A program made the position numbers and the translations under genes. 40,631 nucleotides of DNA, taken from positions 1 through 40,631 of the forward strand of contig JAISGJ010000142.1 of the NCBI GenBank assembly GCA_031263105.1, in the 5' to 3' direction. Under the pieces are notes generated by a model. The model had not been told where the DNA came from and did not search any database. It was given only the letters and a program-made list of their open reading frames with translations. The first letter of the stretch is position 1; each line of letters starts with the position of its first letter. Below are positions 14,901 through 21,174 of the stretch, piece after piece. The stretch is from Coriobacteriales bacterium. Its GTDB lineage: Bacteria > Actinomycetota > Coriobacteriia > Coriobacteriales > UBA8131.

Positions 14901-15916
14901 GCCTGCCCCCAACCCAGCCGGGACACGGCCTCGGCCTTGCTCCGCTCGTCGGGGTGCAGGTATATGTTGGCGGTCGTGGACACGTTCGAGTGCCCGAGTA
15001 TGTCCGCGATCGTCTTTATGTCGACGCCCTCCTCCAGAAGCAGGGTCCCGCAGGTGTGCCTGAGGCCGTGGAAGCTCAGCTCCGGGTGCCCGCAGGCGGC
15101 GATGAACCGCTTGAACCACACGCCGTAGCCGCGCTTGCAGGGGACGTCGGCGCGCGTCCTGCCCCCGGGTATCAGCCAGCCCTCCGGCGCGAGCCTCTCC
15201 AGCAGCGCGGCGTGCTCGGGCGGCAGCGGCACGGAGCGCCGCGAGGCCCTGCTCTTGGTCGGCCCCGCGTCGGTCACCCAGCCCGTTCCCCCCTTGCCCC
15301 TGTAGGTGCGCACCCCGCGCTCGACGCGGACCGTGCCCCCCTTGAAGTCGAAGTCGGCCCTGCGCACGCCGCAGACCTCGCCGATGCGCAGCCCCGCGAG
15401 CCCCAGCAGGCAGCCCAGGGCGTAGCGGCGGGCGCTCTGCGCGTGGGCGGCGCAGACGGGCCCCTCGGAGCCGTCGAAGGGCGCCTCCGGGTGCTCCGCC
15501 GTGCGGACGGCGGCGGCGAGGACGGCCTCGGCGCCCTCGCGGTCGAGGCACTTGGGGACGCGGGGCGCGTCGTGGTCGCGGCAGCGGGGCATCTTGAAGC
15601 GGTACACGGCGGGGGCCGTGTAGCCGACCGAGGCCCCGTAGCGGTGGATGCTCGCCATCACGAAGGCCGTGCGCCGAAGCGTCGACGTGGCGTAGCCCAC
15701 GGGCTCCCCCCTCCTGCGCTTGCGGTGGCGCTGCTCGGCGACCGCGTATATCCCGCGCTGCAGCGCGGCGTGGCCGACGTCGGCGACGTCCAGCCTCCCC
15801 ATCGCGGGGACGATGCGGCTCCGGACGTCGGCGCGGTACTGGTCGTAGGTGGTCGGGGACACGCTCGGGGCGGCGTGCCCGTCGAGCCACTCGTGGGCGA
15901 GCTCGGCGAAGGTCAT
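14897..15916 (-). CDS. Tyrosine recombinase/integrase
   Basis: 339 residues from the ATG at 15916 (ATGA overlap). An N-terminal SAM-like core-binding domain (FAELAHEWLDGHAAPSVSPT) is followed by the catalytic domain with LGLAGLRIGEVCGVRR (first Arg), HGLRHTCGTLLLEEGVDIKT (His-x-x-Arg), and LGHSNVSTTANIYLH (second His and nucleophile Tyr). All catalytic residues are present. It is a complete phage-type integrase, but sits in the middle of the replication region, 8 kb from the tRNA end, while a serine recombinase lies at the tRNA. It may be an accessory resolvase, or the integrase of a former element. Confidence 0.9.
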   Translation of the reverse strand: MTFAELAHEWLDGHAAPSVSPTTYDQYRADVRSRIVPAMGRLDVADVGHAALQRGIYAVAEQRHRKRRRGEPVGYATSTLRRTAFVMASIHRYGASVGYTAPAVYRFKMPRCRDHDAPRVPKCLDREGAEAVLAAAVRTAEHPEAPFDGSEGPVCAAHAQSARRYALGCLLGLAGLRIGEVCGVRRADFDFKGGTVRVERGVRTYRGKGGTGWVTDAGPTKSRASRRSVPLPPEHAALLERLAPEGWLIPGGRTRADVPCKRGYGVWFKRFIAACGHPELSFHGLRHTCGTLLLEEGVDIKTIADILGHSNVSTTANIYLHPDERSKAEAVSRLGWGQA

Positions 15917-16425
15917 TGCCAGTCCCCCCTCCCCAGCCACTGCCCGGCCCTCTGCGGCCAGTGCCTCGCGGTGAGGCACCCGGGCGGCACGGGGGGCAGG
16001 AGCAGCATGTCGACCGCCGAGCGGCGCACGTGGAGCTTGCGCCTGAGCGCGGGGTACAGCGCCCGGAGGTAGCGGGCCAGCGCGGGCCAGAGGTTGTGGT
16101 CGAGGAGGAACATGGCGGAGGACGCGGGGCTCCAGCCCATGCGCACCATGAGGGAGCGGACGTCGCCGCGCCAGATGCCGGGCACGGAGGGGTCGTCCAG
16201 CGCCCTGTGGAGCACGTCGGCCAGTATGCGGAAGCGGCCGGGGTCGGACACGATCCACCTGTGGGCGGCGTCCACGTAGATGCGGGCCTGCGCGGTGCCG
16301 GGCCCGGCGGCGAGGAGCTCGTCGATCGTCATCTGGCCGGGCGGCGGCCCCTGCGGGGGCGCCGCCGCCCTCGCGGCGCCGCCCGCCCTGTGCGCGTCCG
16401 GGCGGCGCGGGCCCCGCCGGCTCAT
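15913..16425 (-). CDS. Hypothetical phage protein
   Basis: 170 residues from the ATG at 16425 (ATGA overlap on both sides). A disordered Arg/Ala/Pro-rich N-terminus of about 35 residues precedes a helical region: MTIDELLAAGPGTAQARIYV, HRWIVSDPGRFRILADVLHR, IWRGDVRSLMVRMGW. Not recognised. Its coupling to the tyrosine recombinase suggests co-expression; an accessory protein of recombination or replication is possible but unproven. Confidence 0.6.
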   Translation of the reverse strand: MSRRGPRRPDAHRAGGAARAAAPPQGPPPGQMTIDELLAAGPGTAQARIYVDAAHRWIVSDPGRFRILADVLHRALDDPSVPGIWRGDVRSLMVRMGWSPASSAMFLLDHNLWPALARYLRALYPALRRKLHVRRSAVDMLLLPPVPPGCLTARHWPQRAGQWLGRGDWQ

Positions 16426-16739
16426 GACGCGGCCCCCGGGCCGGGGACGCCCGCGACCCACTCGGGGACGGGCCGGCGGCACTCGCCGTCGCCGCAGGGC
16501 CCCGCGACGTAGACCGCGACGCCGTCCGGGCTCCCGGGCGCCGGCTCGACGACCGCGACGGAGGCGACGGGCGTGAGCATCGCGGTGCTGCGCGCCGCCC
16601 GCGCCGCCTCCCCGAGGTCGTCGTAGCCCCCCTCGAGGGCATGGGCGCGCCGCCGGGGCGCGCCGTCCTCGCCCTCCTCGTCGCGCACGACCCATATGCG
16701 CCAGCGCGGCGACCGCGCCGCGCCCTGCCTGTCATCCAT
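16422..16739 (-). CDS. Hypothetical small phage protein
   Basis: 105 residues from the ATG at 16739, behind GGAAGGAGTCCCGG. The N-terminus RWRIWVVRDEEGEDGAPRRR and SVAVVEPAPGSPDGVAVYVA indicate a small alpha/beta protein; two Cys (GPCGDGECRRP) occur near the C-terminus. No family recognised. ATGA overlap with the following gene. Confidence 0.6.
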   Translation of the reverse strand: MDDRQGAARSPRWRIWVVRDEEGEDGAPRRRAHALEGGYDDLGEAARAARSTAMLTPVASVAVVEPAPGSPDGVAVYVAGPCGDGECRRPVPEWVAGVPGPGAAS

Positions 16740-16769
16740 CCGGGACTCCTTCCTCTCCGTTTTCGCGCG

Positions 16770-16997
16770 TCACGCCGCCGGGCCGTGCGGCGCCGGGGCC
16801 GGGGCCGCACGGCCCGCCCCTTCCCGCACGGCTGCGACGGGCGGGGCGGACGTGTCCGTCGCCGCCGCTGCAGGGGCCTGGGGCGAGGGGCGGCTCCCGC
16901 AGGCCCCTGCAGCGACGAGGACGGAGGCCGTGAGCAGCGCCAGCGCCCACGCGAGGGCGCGCTCCCGGCGCGAGAGGGGCACGGGGACGCCGCTCAC
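16770..16997 (-). CDS. Small putative lipoprotein
   Basis: 75 residues from a GTG at 16997 overlapping the previous stop (GTGA). The N-terminus is basic (SRRERALAWALALL), followed by a hydrophobic stretch and a lipobox-like LVAAGAC, then an Ala/Pro-rich tail, as in small surface lipoproteins. In phages such proteins sometimes act in superinfection exclusion. That is an inference from form only. Confidence 0.45.
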   Translation of the reverse strand: MSGVPVPLSRRERALAWALALLTASVLVAAGACGSRPSPQAPAAAATDTSAPPVAAVREGAGRAAPAPAPHGPAA

Positions 16998-17200
16998 GCC
17001 CGCCGCCCCTCGCGCCGCGCGCCCCGCAGGGCCCTCGCGCGGTCGCGGGCGGCGTGGCGCGTGGCCCGCCTCCACCACTCGCGCTCGTGCGCCGCGCAGC
17101 AGAACACCGTGCGCCTGTCGGCCCCGTCCGTGACGGCGACCGCCCTCCCGCACTCGCGGCAGCCGAACGAGCGCAGGGGCACGGGCGCCGCGTCAGCCAT
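16994..17200 (-). CDS. Small zinc-finger-like protein
   Basis: 68 residues from an ATG at 17200. FGCRECGRAV and TVFCCAAHEREWW form a likely four-ligand zinc site (CxxC...CC-x-x-H), followed by a highly basic Arg/Ala helix. Small treble-clef-like proteins like this are common in actinobacterial phages; DNA binding is plausible. Overlaps the clamp-like gene end by 8 bases and the lipoprotein start by 4. Confidence 0.6.
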   Translation of the reverse strand: MADAAPVPLRSFGCRECGRAVAVTDGADRRTVFCCAAHEREWWRRATRHAARDRARALRGARREGRRA

Positions 17201-17738
17201 GGCTGCGCTCCCTCGTCGGCATGAACGCGAACACGCCCTGCAGGTCGCCCGGGCCCGGCAGCACCCTGACTATGGCCGTCGCCCCCGCGCCGAACGAGAG
17301 CGGCGGCGCGCCCCAGGCCGCCAGCCGGGCGGGCGCCCTCCCGGTGACCAGCTCCGCCAGCACCGCGTAGGACCGGGGGTCGAACGCCACGGACGGGAGC
17401 GCGCCCGCCTCCCTCGCGCACAGGTCGGCGACGAGCGCGTCGACGCTCGCGGCGAGGCCGCCTTCGGGCGGGCGATGCGGGAGCGCCAGGAGCGCGCCCT
17501 CCGTGAGGATCCTCTCCTCCATGGGCGTGCTCCCGAGCCTCGCGCAGGCGAGCCACCTCTCCAGATCGCGGCGCCCGACGTCCCTGTCGGCGACGCCGTC
17601 CCCGTCCATCTCGACGACCGCCAGCTTGTACCCGTCAGTGGCCATCAGGCGCCCGCCCCCCACCATCAGGCGCCCGAGCCTCTCGCCCGTGCCGACGACC
17701 TTGAGCAGCGCGGCGACCTGCCGCTTGCTGAGGATCAC
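17193..17738 (-). CDS. DNA sliding-clamp-like protein, half-length
   Basis: 181 residues from a GTG at 17738 (GTGA overlap). Segments ILSKRQVAALLKVVG, LMATDGYKLAVVEM (compare A-T-D-G-H/Y-R-L-A in bacterial beta clamps) and a terminal GVFAFMPTRERSHG (compare the V-M-P-M-R-x end of DnaN) point to a clamp-related fold. Bacterial clamps have three domains and about 366 residues; this has about half. It could be a two-domain clamp variant or an inhibitor/partner of the host clamp. Similarity is from remembered motifs and should be treated as moderate. Confidence 0.6.
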   Translation of the reverse strand: MILSKRQVAALLKVVGTGERLGRLMVGGGRLMATDGYKLAVVEMDGDGVADRDVGRRDLERWLACARLGSTPMEERILTEGALLALPHRPPEGGLAASVDALVADLCAREAGALPSVAFDPRSYAVLAELVTGRAPARLAAWGAPPLSFGAGATAIVRVLPGPGDLQGVFAFMPTRERSHG

Positions 17739-17929
17739 GGCACCCGCCCCCCGTCCCTCCCGGCCCGCCAGGCCTCGTACTCGGCCCGGCCCTCCTCGGT
17801 GCGCAGCGCGTCCGCGATCTGGCGCGCCATCCTGTCCGTCCACCACGCGGGCGGGCGCCATGTCCCCGGGCCCGCCGTGACCCCGGGCAGCGCCAGAGCG
17901 CCCTCCGTCGCCTCGCGTGTCGCCCTCAT
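17735..17929 (-). CDS. Hypothetical small protein (64 residues)
   Basis: Starts at ATG 17929 inside the repeated junction GGCGGTGCCGCATGAGG. Sequence includes GVTAGPGTWRPPAWWTDRMA and RQIADALRTEEGRAEYEAWR, a short helical protein. No family recognised. It is the last gene of the accessory block and overlaps the clamp-like gene by GTGA. Confidence 0.55.
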   Translation of the reverse strand: MRATREATEGALALPGVTAGPGTWRPPAWWTDRMARQIADALRTEEGRAEYEAWRAGRDGGRVP

Positions 17930-18168
17930 GCGGCACCGCCTTCCTCGGACGGTCCCGCCAGCGCGGCGGCGGCCAGCGCCGCCCCCGGTGTCCTGCGAAG
18001 TCTCATGGCACCACCTGCTTTCTGGTATGCTCTTCCGCAACAGGAAGGCCGCGCCGCCCATATGAGCAGCTGCACGAGCAGCGCGGCGAGGAACCCGGCG
18101 GCACCGCCCCACACGGTCGCATGGACCACGGTCCTCACGTCGATGTCCCTGCGCGGCCCCGCTGACAT
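17926..18168 (-). CDS. Small single-pass membrane protein
   Basis: 80 residues from the ATG at 18168, directly after the TAG of the preceding mini-gene. One membrane segment, VWGGAAGFLAALLVQLLIWA, follows a short charged N-terminus. The C-terminus (ALAAAALAGPSEEGGAA) ends in the conserved junction. An internal ATG at 18006 after GCAGGTGGTGCC resembles a degraded copy of the same junction and could give a 26-residue peptide instead. Not recognised. Confidence 0.45.
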   Translation of the reverse strand: MSAGPRRDIDVRTVVHATVWGGAAGFLAALLVQLLIWAARPSCCGRAYQKAGGAMRLRRTPGAALAAAALAGPSEEGGAA

Positions 18169-18270
18169 CTATCCCGCCGCCCTTGCTATCAGCTGCGCGA
18201 CCAGGTAGCCTGCGGTCGCGGCCAGGACGCCCATGGCGAAGTACCTGATGCGAATCCGGTCGTCCCTCAT
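18169..18270 (-). CDS. 33-residue membrane mini-protein
   Basis: Starts at ATG 18270 in the repeated junction and stops with TAG just before the next ATG. MRDDRIRIRYFAMGVLAATA, then GYLVAQLIARAAG: a basic N-terminus and one hydrophobic helix. Its first residues resemble MRDRWYRAQYFADG of the gene at 18926, suggesting the junction carries a few common start codons. Coding is inferred from the stop-start arrangement. Confidence 0.4.
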   Translation of the reverse strand: MRDDRIRIRYFAMGVLAATAGYLVAQLIARAAG

Positions 18271-18926
18271 GCGGCACCGCCCGTCCCCTCGCGCCGTATA
18301 ATGGGCCGTGAGGCATATCTGGCTCCGGACGAAAGGAGACGGGCGGCATGGAGAAGCTGACGCGTGAGCTCAGGGACTTCCTGTATGAAATATCGCCCCA
18401 CAGCGGCGAGCGCCACTATCTCAGGATCAGGTTCGGCGGGCTTCCCTGCGAGGACGTCTTCCAGCAGACGCAGATGGTCGTCGAGCTGAGGAGGAAGGGG
18501 ATGCTCCACATCTCCGAGCCCCTCGACTCCGTCGAGTTCGTCGCCGTCCCCCCTGAGCAGCCGCCAGCAGGCGGCATCGTGGTGGGTTACGCCGACGGCG
18601 GGACCCGGACCGTGAGCTTCCCCCCTGGGTTCACGCTCACCTCCGACGGGAGGAGCTACCGGAAGGAGGCTCGAAAGCAGGCCGCGCTCTGGGTCCTCGG
18701 CATCGTGCTCACGGCCGTCCTCAGCGGGTTCTTCGCGTGGGTGTTTGTGGCCGTAGTCCCGTGGTAGGTCCCTCACCAGTATGGGGCCGTCCCACCCATG
18801 GTTCTTGCCGACGAACGCCGCCGTCTCCCTTGCGCGCCCATGGCCGGAGTCCCGGAAGTCGTACCAGACGATGCTGCAGAGGGGTCCGTCGGCAAAATAC
18901 TGGGCGCGGTACCATCTGTCCCTCAT
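18267..18926 (-). CDS. Accessory cassette protein copy 1, antisense to a plus-strand gene
   Basis: 219 codons from ATG 18926 (ATGA overlap with the gene before) to a TGA that overlaps the next ATG at 18270. Residues 1 to about 60 (MRDRWYRAQYFADGPLCSIV, WYDFRDSGHGRARETAAF, LVRDLPRDYGHKH) match the paralogue at 19503-20156 (YYRAGYF..., TLWYDFRGGD, LRRLPDDYGEY), so this part is real coding. From about residue 60 the frame runs codon-on-codon antisense through the entire plus-strand gene 18348-18767. Whether that part is translated is uncertain. GC-rich antisense frames often stay open by chance. No family is recognised. Confidence 0.5.
   Translation of the reverse strand: MRDRWYRAQYFADGPLCSIVWYDFRDSGHGRARETAAFVGKNHGWDGPILVRDLPRDYGHKHPREEPAEDGREHDAEDPERGLLSSLLPVAPPVGGEREPRGEAHGPGPAVGVTHHDAACWRLLRGDGDELDGVEGLGDVEHPLPPQLDDHLRLLEDVLAGKPAEPDPEIVALAAVGRYFIQEVPELTRQLLHAARLLSSGARYASRPIIRREGTGGAA
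18297..18302 (+). promoter_or_regulatory. -10 element for the plus-strand cassette gene, copy 1
   Basis: TATAAT about 45 bases before the ATG at 18348. The equivalent place before the paralogue has CATAAT (19533-19538), and the region between -10 and start is about 90% conserved between copies. No clear -35 is visible, so a partner activator or weak promoter is possible. Confidence 0.4.
18348..18767 (+). CDS. Winged-helix-like, C-terminally membrane-anchored protein, copy 1
   Basis: 139 residues from an ATG behind AAAGGAGACGGGCGGC. The N-terminus MEKLTRELRDFLYEISPHSG, then the helix TQMVVELRRKGMLHISEP, resembles a winged helix. Next comes a beta region with FTLTSDGRSYRKEARKQAAL, the end pattern of small winged-helix proteins common in Gram-positive accessory regions, then one membrane helix, WVLGIVLTAVLSGFFAWVF. 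It reads against the surrounding operon and has its own TATAAT (18297-18302), so it is like a lysogeny-expressed moron. Paralogue at 19584-20000. Function unknown; regulation or exclusion from the membrane is a possibility. Confidence 0.75.
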   Translation: MEKLTRELRDFLYEISPHSGERHYLRIRFGGLPCEDVFQQTQMVVELRRKGMLHISEPLDSVEFVAVPPEQPPAGGIVVGYADGGTRTVSFPPGFTLTSDGRSYRKEARKQAALWVLGIVLTAVLSGFFAWVFVAVVPW

Positions 18927-19261
18927 GCGGCACCGCCTTTCTCGGAAGAGTCCCGGTCGGGCTCGTACTGGGCGCTCAGGGACCCGCCGACGCGCCATCC
19001 CAGGAGAAGGCCGCCACCTGCGGCGAGGACGTACAGGAGAGCCTCGCGCGCATAGTCTTCGAGCGGGGACAAGAAGCTCACGACGATAAAGCCGAGCCAT
19101 AAGCAGAAGGCCTGGGACCTCGCGTCCTTTGCGGAGAACTTCCCGGTAAGCTTAATCGCGAGCTTTTTCCGGAGAGACATGGCGGTCAAGGTGATCACCG
19201 TGAGGGCGGCCGCAAAGTAGGCCACCGAAAAGACTGCCTCGAACATGGTTGCCTCGCTCAT
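18923..19261 (-). CDS. Small membrane protein, three to four helices
   Basis: 112 residues from ATG 19261 (ATGA overlap). Hydrophobic segments: MFEAVFSVAYFAAALTVITL, FCLWLGFIVVSFLSPLED and ALLYVLAAGGGLLLGWRVGG, with a basic loop LRKKLAIKLTGKFSAKDA between the first two. Ends in EKGGAA at the repeated junction. Not recognised. Codon use is less GC-biased than the structural genes, suggesting separate acquisition. Confidence 0.55.
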   Translation of the reverse strand: MSEATMFEAVFSVAYFAAALTVITLTAMSLRKKLAIKLTGKFSAKDARSQAFCLWLGFIVVSFLSPLEDYAREALLYVLAAGGGLLLGWRVGGSLSAQYEPDRDSSEKGGAA

Positions 19262-19506
19262 GACGCGCCCCCGTACAGGATGTCCAAACGCTCGACATGA
19301 ATCCCGAGACAGAAGCCTGCGAAAAAGGCATAGAAGACCGCAACGGCAACATGGAACACGGCGAACCCAATCACCCCTGAACACATAAGGGCAACAGCAA
19401 GGAACGCAGAGGAGGCACATGCCAGCAAGCAGAGAACGACGGGGATGATGTCTGACCCACGGGACTCCCCGTACTTCCTGTAATACCTGTAGTCGAAGGC
19501 CCTCAT
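19258..19506 (-). CDS. Small two-helix membrane protein
   Basis: 82 residues from ATG 19506 in the junction variant GGCGGCACCGCATGAGG. MRAFDYRYYRKYGESRGSD is followed by helices IIPVVLCLLACASSAFLAVA and VIGFAVFHVAVAVFYAFFAG. ATGA overlap with the next gene. Not recognised; codon use is relatively AT-rich for the region. Confidence 0.55.
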   Translation of the reverse strand: MRAFDYRYYRKYGESRGSDIIPVVLCLLACASSAFLAVALMCSGVIGFAVFHVAVAVFYAFFAGFCLGIHVERLDILYGGAS

Positions 19507-20156
19507 GCGGTGCCGCCCGTCCCCTCGCGCCGCATAATGGGCTGTGGGGCATATCTGGCTCCGGACGAAAGGAGACGGGCGGCATGGAGAGGCTGAACGG
19601 GGAGCTCAGGAGGTTCCTGTACGGGATCGCGCCACACGCCGAGGAGGCCGGCTACCTTCCCGAGCGGTACAAGGGCCTGCCTTACGAGGACGCAAGCAAG
19701 GGACTCCAGATGTTCGATGCCCTTGAGAGGAAGGGCATGGTCCACGGCTCCGAGCAGACCAGGGCGACCAGATACGGGGCAGGCCCCTCTGCAGTCCGCA
19801 CCCGGTCCGGGCTCCTCGTCAGCTACGGCGGCGACACGACGCCCGAGCTCAGGTTCCCGGAGGTGTTCTGGGTCACCTACGACGGGGAGAACCATCGGAA
19901 AGAGTCTCGAAAGCAGGCCGCGTCTTGGCTTTTCGGCATCCTGCTCACAGCCGTGCTCGCAGGGCTCTTCGCGGCGGTATTCGCCGTAGTCATCCGGTAG
20001 CCTCCTCAGAGAGAACAGCCTCCCGTACCCGCCCCACTTCCCACAGTTCTCGGCGTACCGCCGCGCCTGCTCCATGTCGCCCCCACGGAAGTCGTACCAG
20101 AGCGTCTCACCGAAGTTGGGCGGGAAGTAGCCCGCCCTGTAGTAGCGCGGCCTCAT
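19503..20156 (-). CDS. Accessory cassette protein copy 2, antisense to a plus-strand gene
   Basis: 217 codons from ATG 20156 (ATGA overlap with the XRE gene stop) to a TGA overlapping the start at 19506. The first 60 residues (MRPRYYRAGYFPPNFGETLW, YDFRGGDMEQARRYAENCG, RLPDDYGEYRREE) align with copy 1. The remainder is codon-aligned antisense of the plus-strand gene 19584-20000. The exact stop-start coupling at the distal end in both copies hints that full-length translation may be real, though chance openness is the alternative. No family is recognised. Confidence 0.5.
   Translation of the reverse strand: MRPRYYRAGYFPPNFGETLWYDFRGGDMEQARRYAENCGKWGGYGRLFSLRRLPDDYGEYRREEPCEHGCEQDAEKPRRGLLSRLFPMVLPVVGDPEHLREPELGRRVAAVADEEPGPGADCRGACPVSGRPGLLGAVDHALPLKGIEHLESLACVLVRQALVPLGKVAGLLGVWRDPVQEPPELPVQPLHAARLLSSGARYAPQPIMRREGTGGTA
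19584..20000 (+). CDS. Winged-helix-like, C-terminally membrane-anchored protein, copy 2
   Basis: 138 residues from an ATG behind AAAGGAGACGGGCGGC. Paralogue of 18348-18767: MERLNGELRRFLYGIAPHAE, LQMFDALERKGMVHGSEQ, FWVTYDGENHRKESRKQAAS and the membrane helix WLFGILLTAVLAGLFAAVF. The two share the most conserved residues in the end motif (T-x-D-G-x-x-x-R-K-E-x-R-K-Q-A-A) and the membrane helix, and little in the middle, consistent with selection on DNA-binding/anchor parts with a diverging core. Its 3' end overlaps the minus-strand partner tail to tail. Confidence 0.75.
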   Translation: MERLNGELRRFLYGIAPHAEEAGYLPERYKGLPYEDASKGLQMFDALERKGMVHGSEQTRATRYGAGPSAVRTRSGLLVSYGGDTTPELRFPEVFWVTYDGENHRKESRKQAASWLFGILLTAVLAGLFAAVFAVVIR

Positions 20157-20413
20157 GCGGCACCGCCTCCCGCGTGGCCGTTGCGGTCGTCGGCAAGGCA
20201 AGACTTGATGTTAATTAAACCAACATTCAAGCTCAAAAAAATATCATTAATCGAACAGCCGATAAAATTGCAGACTGCTTGAGCTTGGGACACGCTCATT
20301 GCTTCCGGAAACTTTTCGTACTGCGAGTAAGTCTGACGCGAAACGCCAAGGTGGTCAGCAACTGCGAGCATCTTAATGCCCCTGCTTTCTCGCATTTCTT
20401 TTAGTTTGCTCAT
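20153..20413 (-). CDS. XRE-family HTH regulator (Cro-like)
   Basis: 86 residues from the ATG at 20413 behind AAGGAGAAGGGAGAGTGGT. HTH: LKEMRESRGIKMLAVADHLG, VSRQTYSQYEKFPEAMSVSQ; a short tail follows and ends in the junction repeat. It is the first gene of the long leftward operon and diverges from the S24 repressor, the place of Cro in a lysis-lysogeny switch. Its DNA is strikingly AT-rich compared with all neighbours, suggesting a recent graft. Autoregulation is likely, given the operator over its promoter. Confidence 0.8.
   Translation of the reverse strand: MSKLKEMRESRGIKMLAVADHLGVSRQTYSQYEKFPEAMSVSQAQAVCNFIGCSINDIFLSLNVGLINIKSCLADDRNGHAGGGAA
20209..20225. promoter_or_regulatory. Second candidate operator inside the XRE gene
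   Basis: TGTTAATTAAACCAACA matches the upstream operator (20437-20453) at 14 of 17 positions and keeps the outer inverted repeat TGTT...AACA. It lies in the 3' end of the XRE reading frame. It could allow looping or a roadblock by the repressor; this is an inference. Confidence 0.4.
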
Positions 20414-20435
20414 ACCACTCTCCCTTCTCCTTGTT

Positions 20436-20465
20436 ATGTTAATCAAATTAACATTGCTATGTCAA
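20436..20465 (-). promoter_or_regulatory. Leftward early promoter
   Basis: TTGACA (20465-20460) and TAACAT (20441-20436), 18-base spacer, reading into the XRE gene and leftward operon. The palindromic operator covers its -10 and part of the spacer, so a bound regulator would block it. Confidence 0.6.
20437..20453. promoter_or_regulatory. Palindromic operator of the lysogeny switch
   Basis: TGTTAATCAAATTAACA, a perfect 7-base inverted repeat around CAA, between the two divergent regulator genes. It overlaps the -10 of the leftward promoter and abuts the -35 of the rightward one, the arrangement expected for a repressor that silences one promoter and may activate the other. Confidence 0.65.
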
Positions 20466-20482
20466 GCAAATTATCCTAAAAT
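20454..20482 (+). promoter_or_regulatory. Repressor promoter
   Basis: TTGCTA (20454-20459), 17-base spacer, TAAAAT (20477-20482), about 30 bases before the repressor start. The region is very AT-rich. Confidence 0.55.
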
Positions 20483-20512
20483 GTCAAAATATTTTACAGG
20501 GCAGGAGTTCAT

Positions 20513-21142
20513 GTGTCTGTTTCGTCAAACATAAAGCGTTTACGACTTGCTGCCGACATGACGCAAGAGCAGTTGGCCGAAAGGCTCGGCGTCACACGCC
20601 CCACGGTCACCCAGTGGGAAACCGGATGGTCTCAACCTCGGATGGGGATGATTGAGCGGCTGTCCGAAGAATTTAGGGTGAAAGCATCGGAGCTTGTGGA
20701 TGCCCCTCTTCCACCCGGCGCCATCGTCCCCACGCCCGTCGAGACGGTGCCCGTCCCCGTCTACGGGCGCATAGCGGCCGGGGAGCCCTTGGAGATGTGC
20801 GAACTCGTCGAGGAGGTGGAGGCGCCCGCCACGAAGCGCGAGAGACACCCCTACGCGTACTTCCTCATCGTCTCGGGCGACAGCATGAACAACGAGATAC
20901 TGGACGGGCACCTCGCCCTCATAGACCCGAAGGCGGAGGTCAGGAACGGCGACACCGTGGCGGTCAACGTCAACGGCTACGACGCGACGCTGAAGGTCTG
21001 GCACAGGACGTCCAACAGCGTCATCCTGTCCCCCAACTCGACCAACCCGGAGCACAGGGACATCGTGATAGACGAGACGAGCCCCGACGCGCCCAACCTG
21101 CGCGTCCTCGGCAAGAAGGTGTGGGCGATGTACCCGGAGTGA
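20513..21142 (+). CDS. LexA/CI-like phage repressor, XRE HTH plus S24 peptidase
   Basis: 209 residues from a GTG at 20513 behind GGCAGGAG; an ATG two bases upstream is out of frame. HTH in residues 1-60 (MTQEQLAERLGVTRPTVTQW). The S24 domain has the self-cleavage site Ala89-Gly90 (GRIAAGEP), nucleophile Ser124 (VSGDSMNNE) and general base Lys161 (DATLKVW). The Ser-Lys spacing of 37 equals that of E. coli LexA. It should maintain lysogeny and be inactivated by RecA-stimulated self-cleavage after DNA damage. Confidence 0.92.
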   Translation: MSVSSNIKRLRLAADMTQEQLAERLGVTRPTVTQWETGWSQPRMGMIERLSEEFRVKASELVDAPLPPGAIVPTPVETVPVPVYGRIAAGEPLEMCELVEEVEAPATKRERHPYAYFLIVSGDSMNNEILDGHLALIDPKAEVRNGDTVAVNVNGYDATLKVWHRTSNSVILSPNSTNPEHRDIVIDETSPDAPNLRVLGKKVWAMYPE

Positions 21143-21174
21143 GGGACAGACAAGGTAGAAGGGAGCGCCATAAC

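Larger units (their letters stand above)
17924..20167 (-). repeat. Five-copy start-codon junction repeat joining accessory genes
   Basis: The minus-strand sequence GGCGGTGCCGCATGAGG occurs at 17924-17940, 18265-18281, 18921-18937 and 20151-20167, and with two changes at 19501-19517. Each contains the stop of one gene and the ATG of the next (ATGA), and every upstream frame ends Gly-Gly-(Ala/Thr)-Ala-stop. A shortened relative (GGTGGTGCCATGAGA) lies near 18004-18018. It acts as ribosome site plus linker and probably as a recombination seam between cassettes. Confidence 0.8.

Noticed and set aside
18731-19100. Extended start (18926 gene extended to 19100)
   Set aside because: The extension overlaps the upstream membrane gene in another frame, while the ATG at 18926 has the ATGA seam and matches the paralogue's start.
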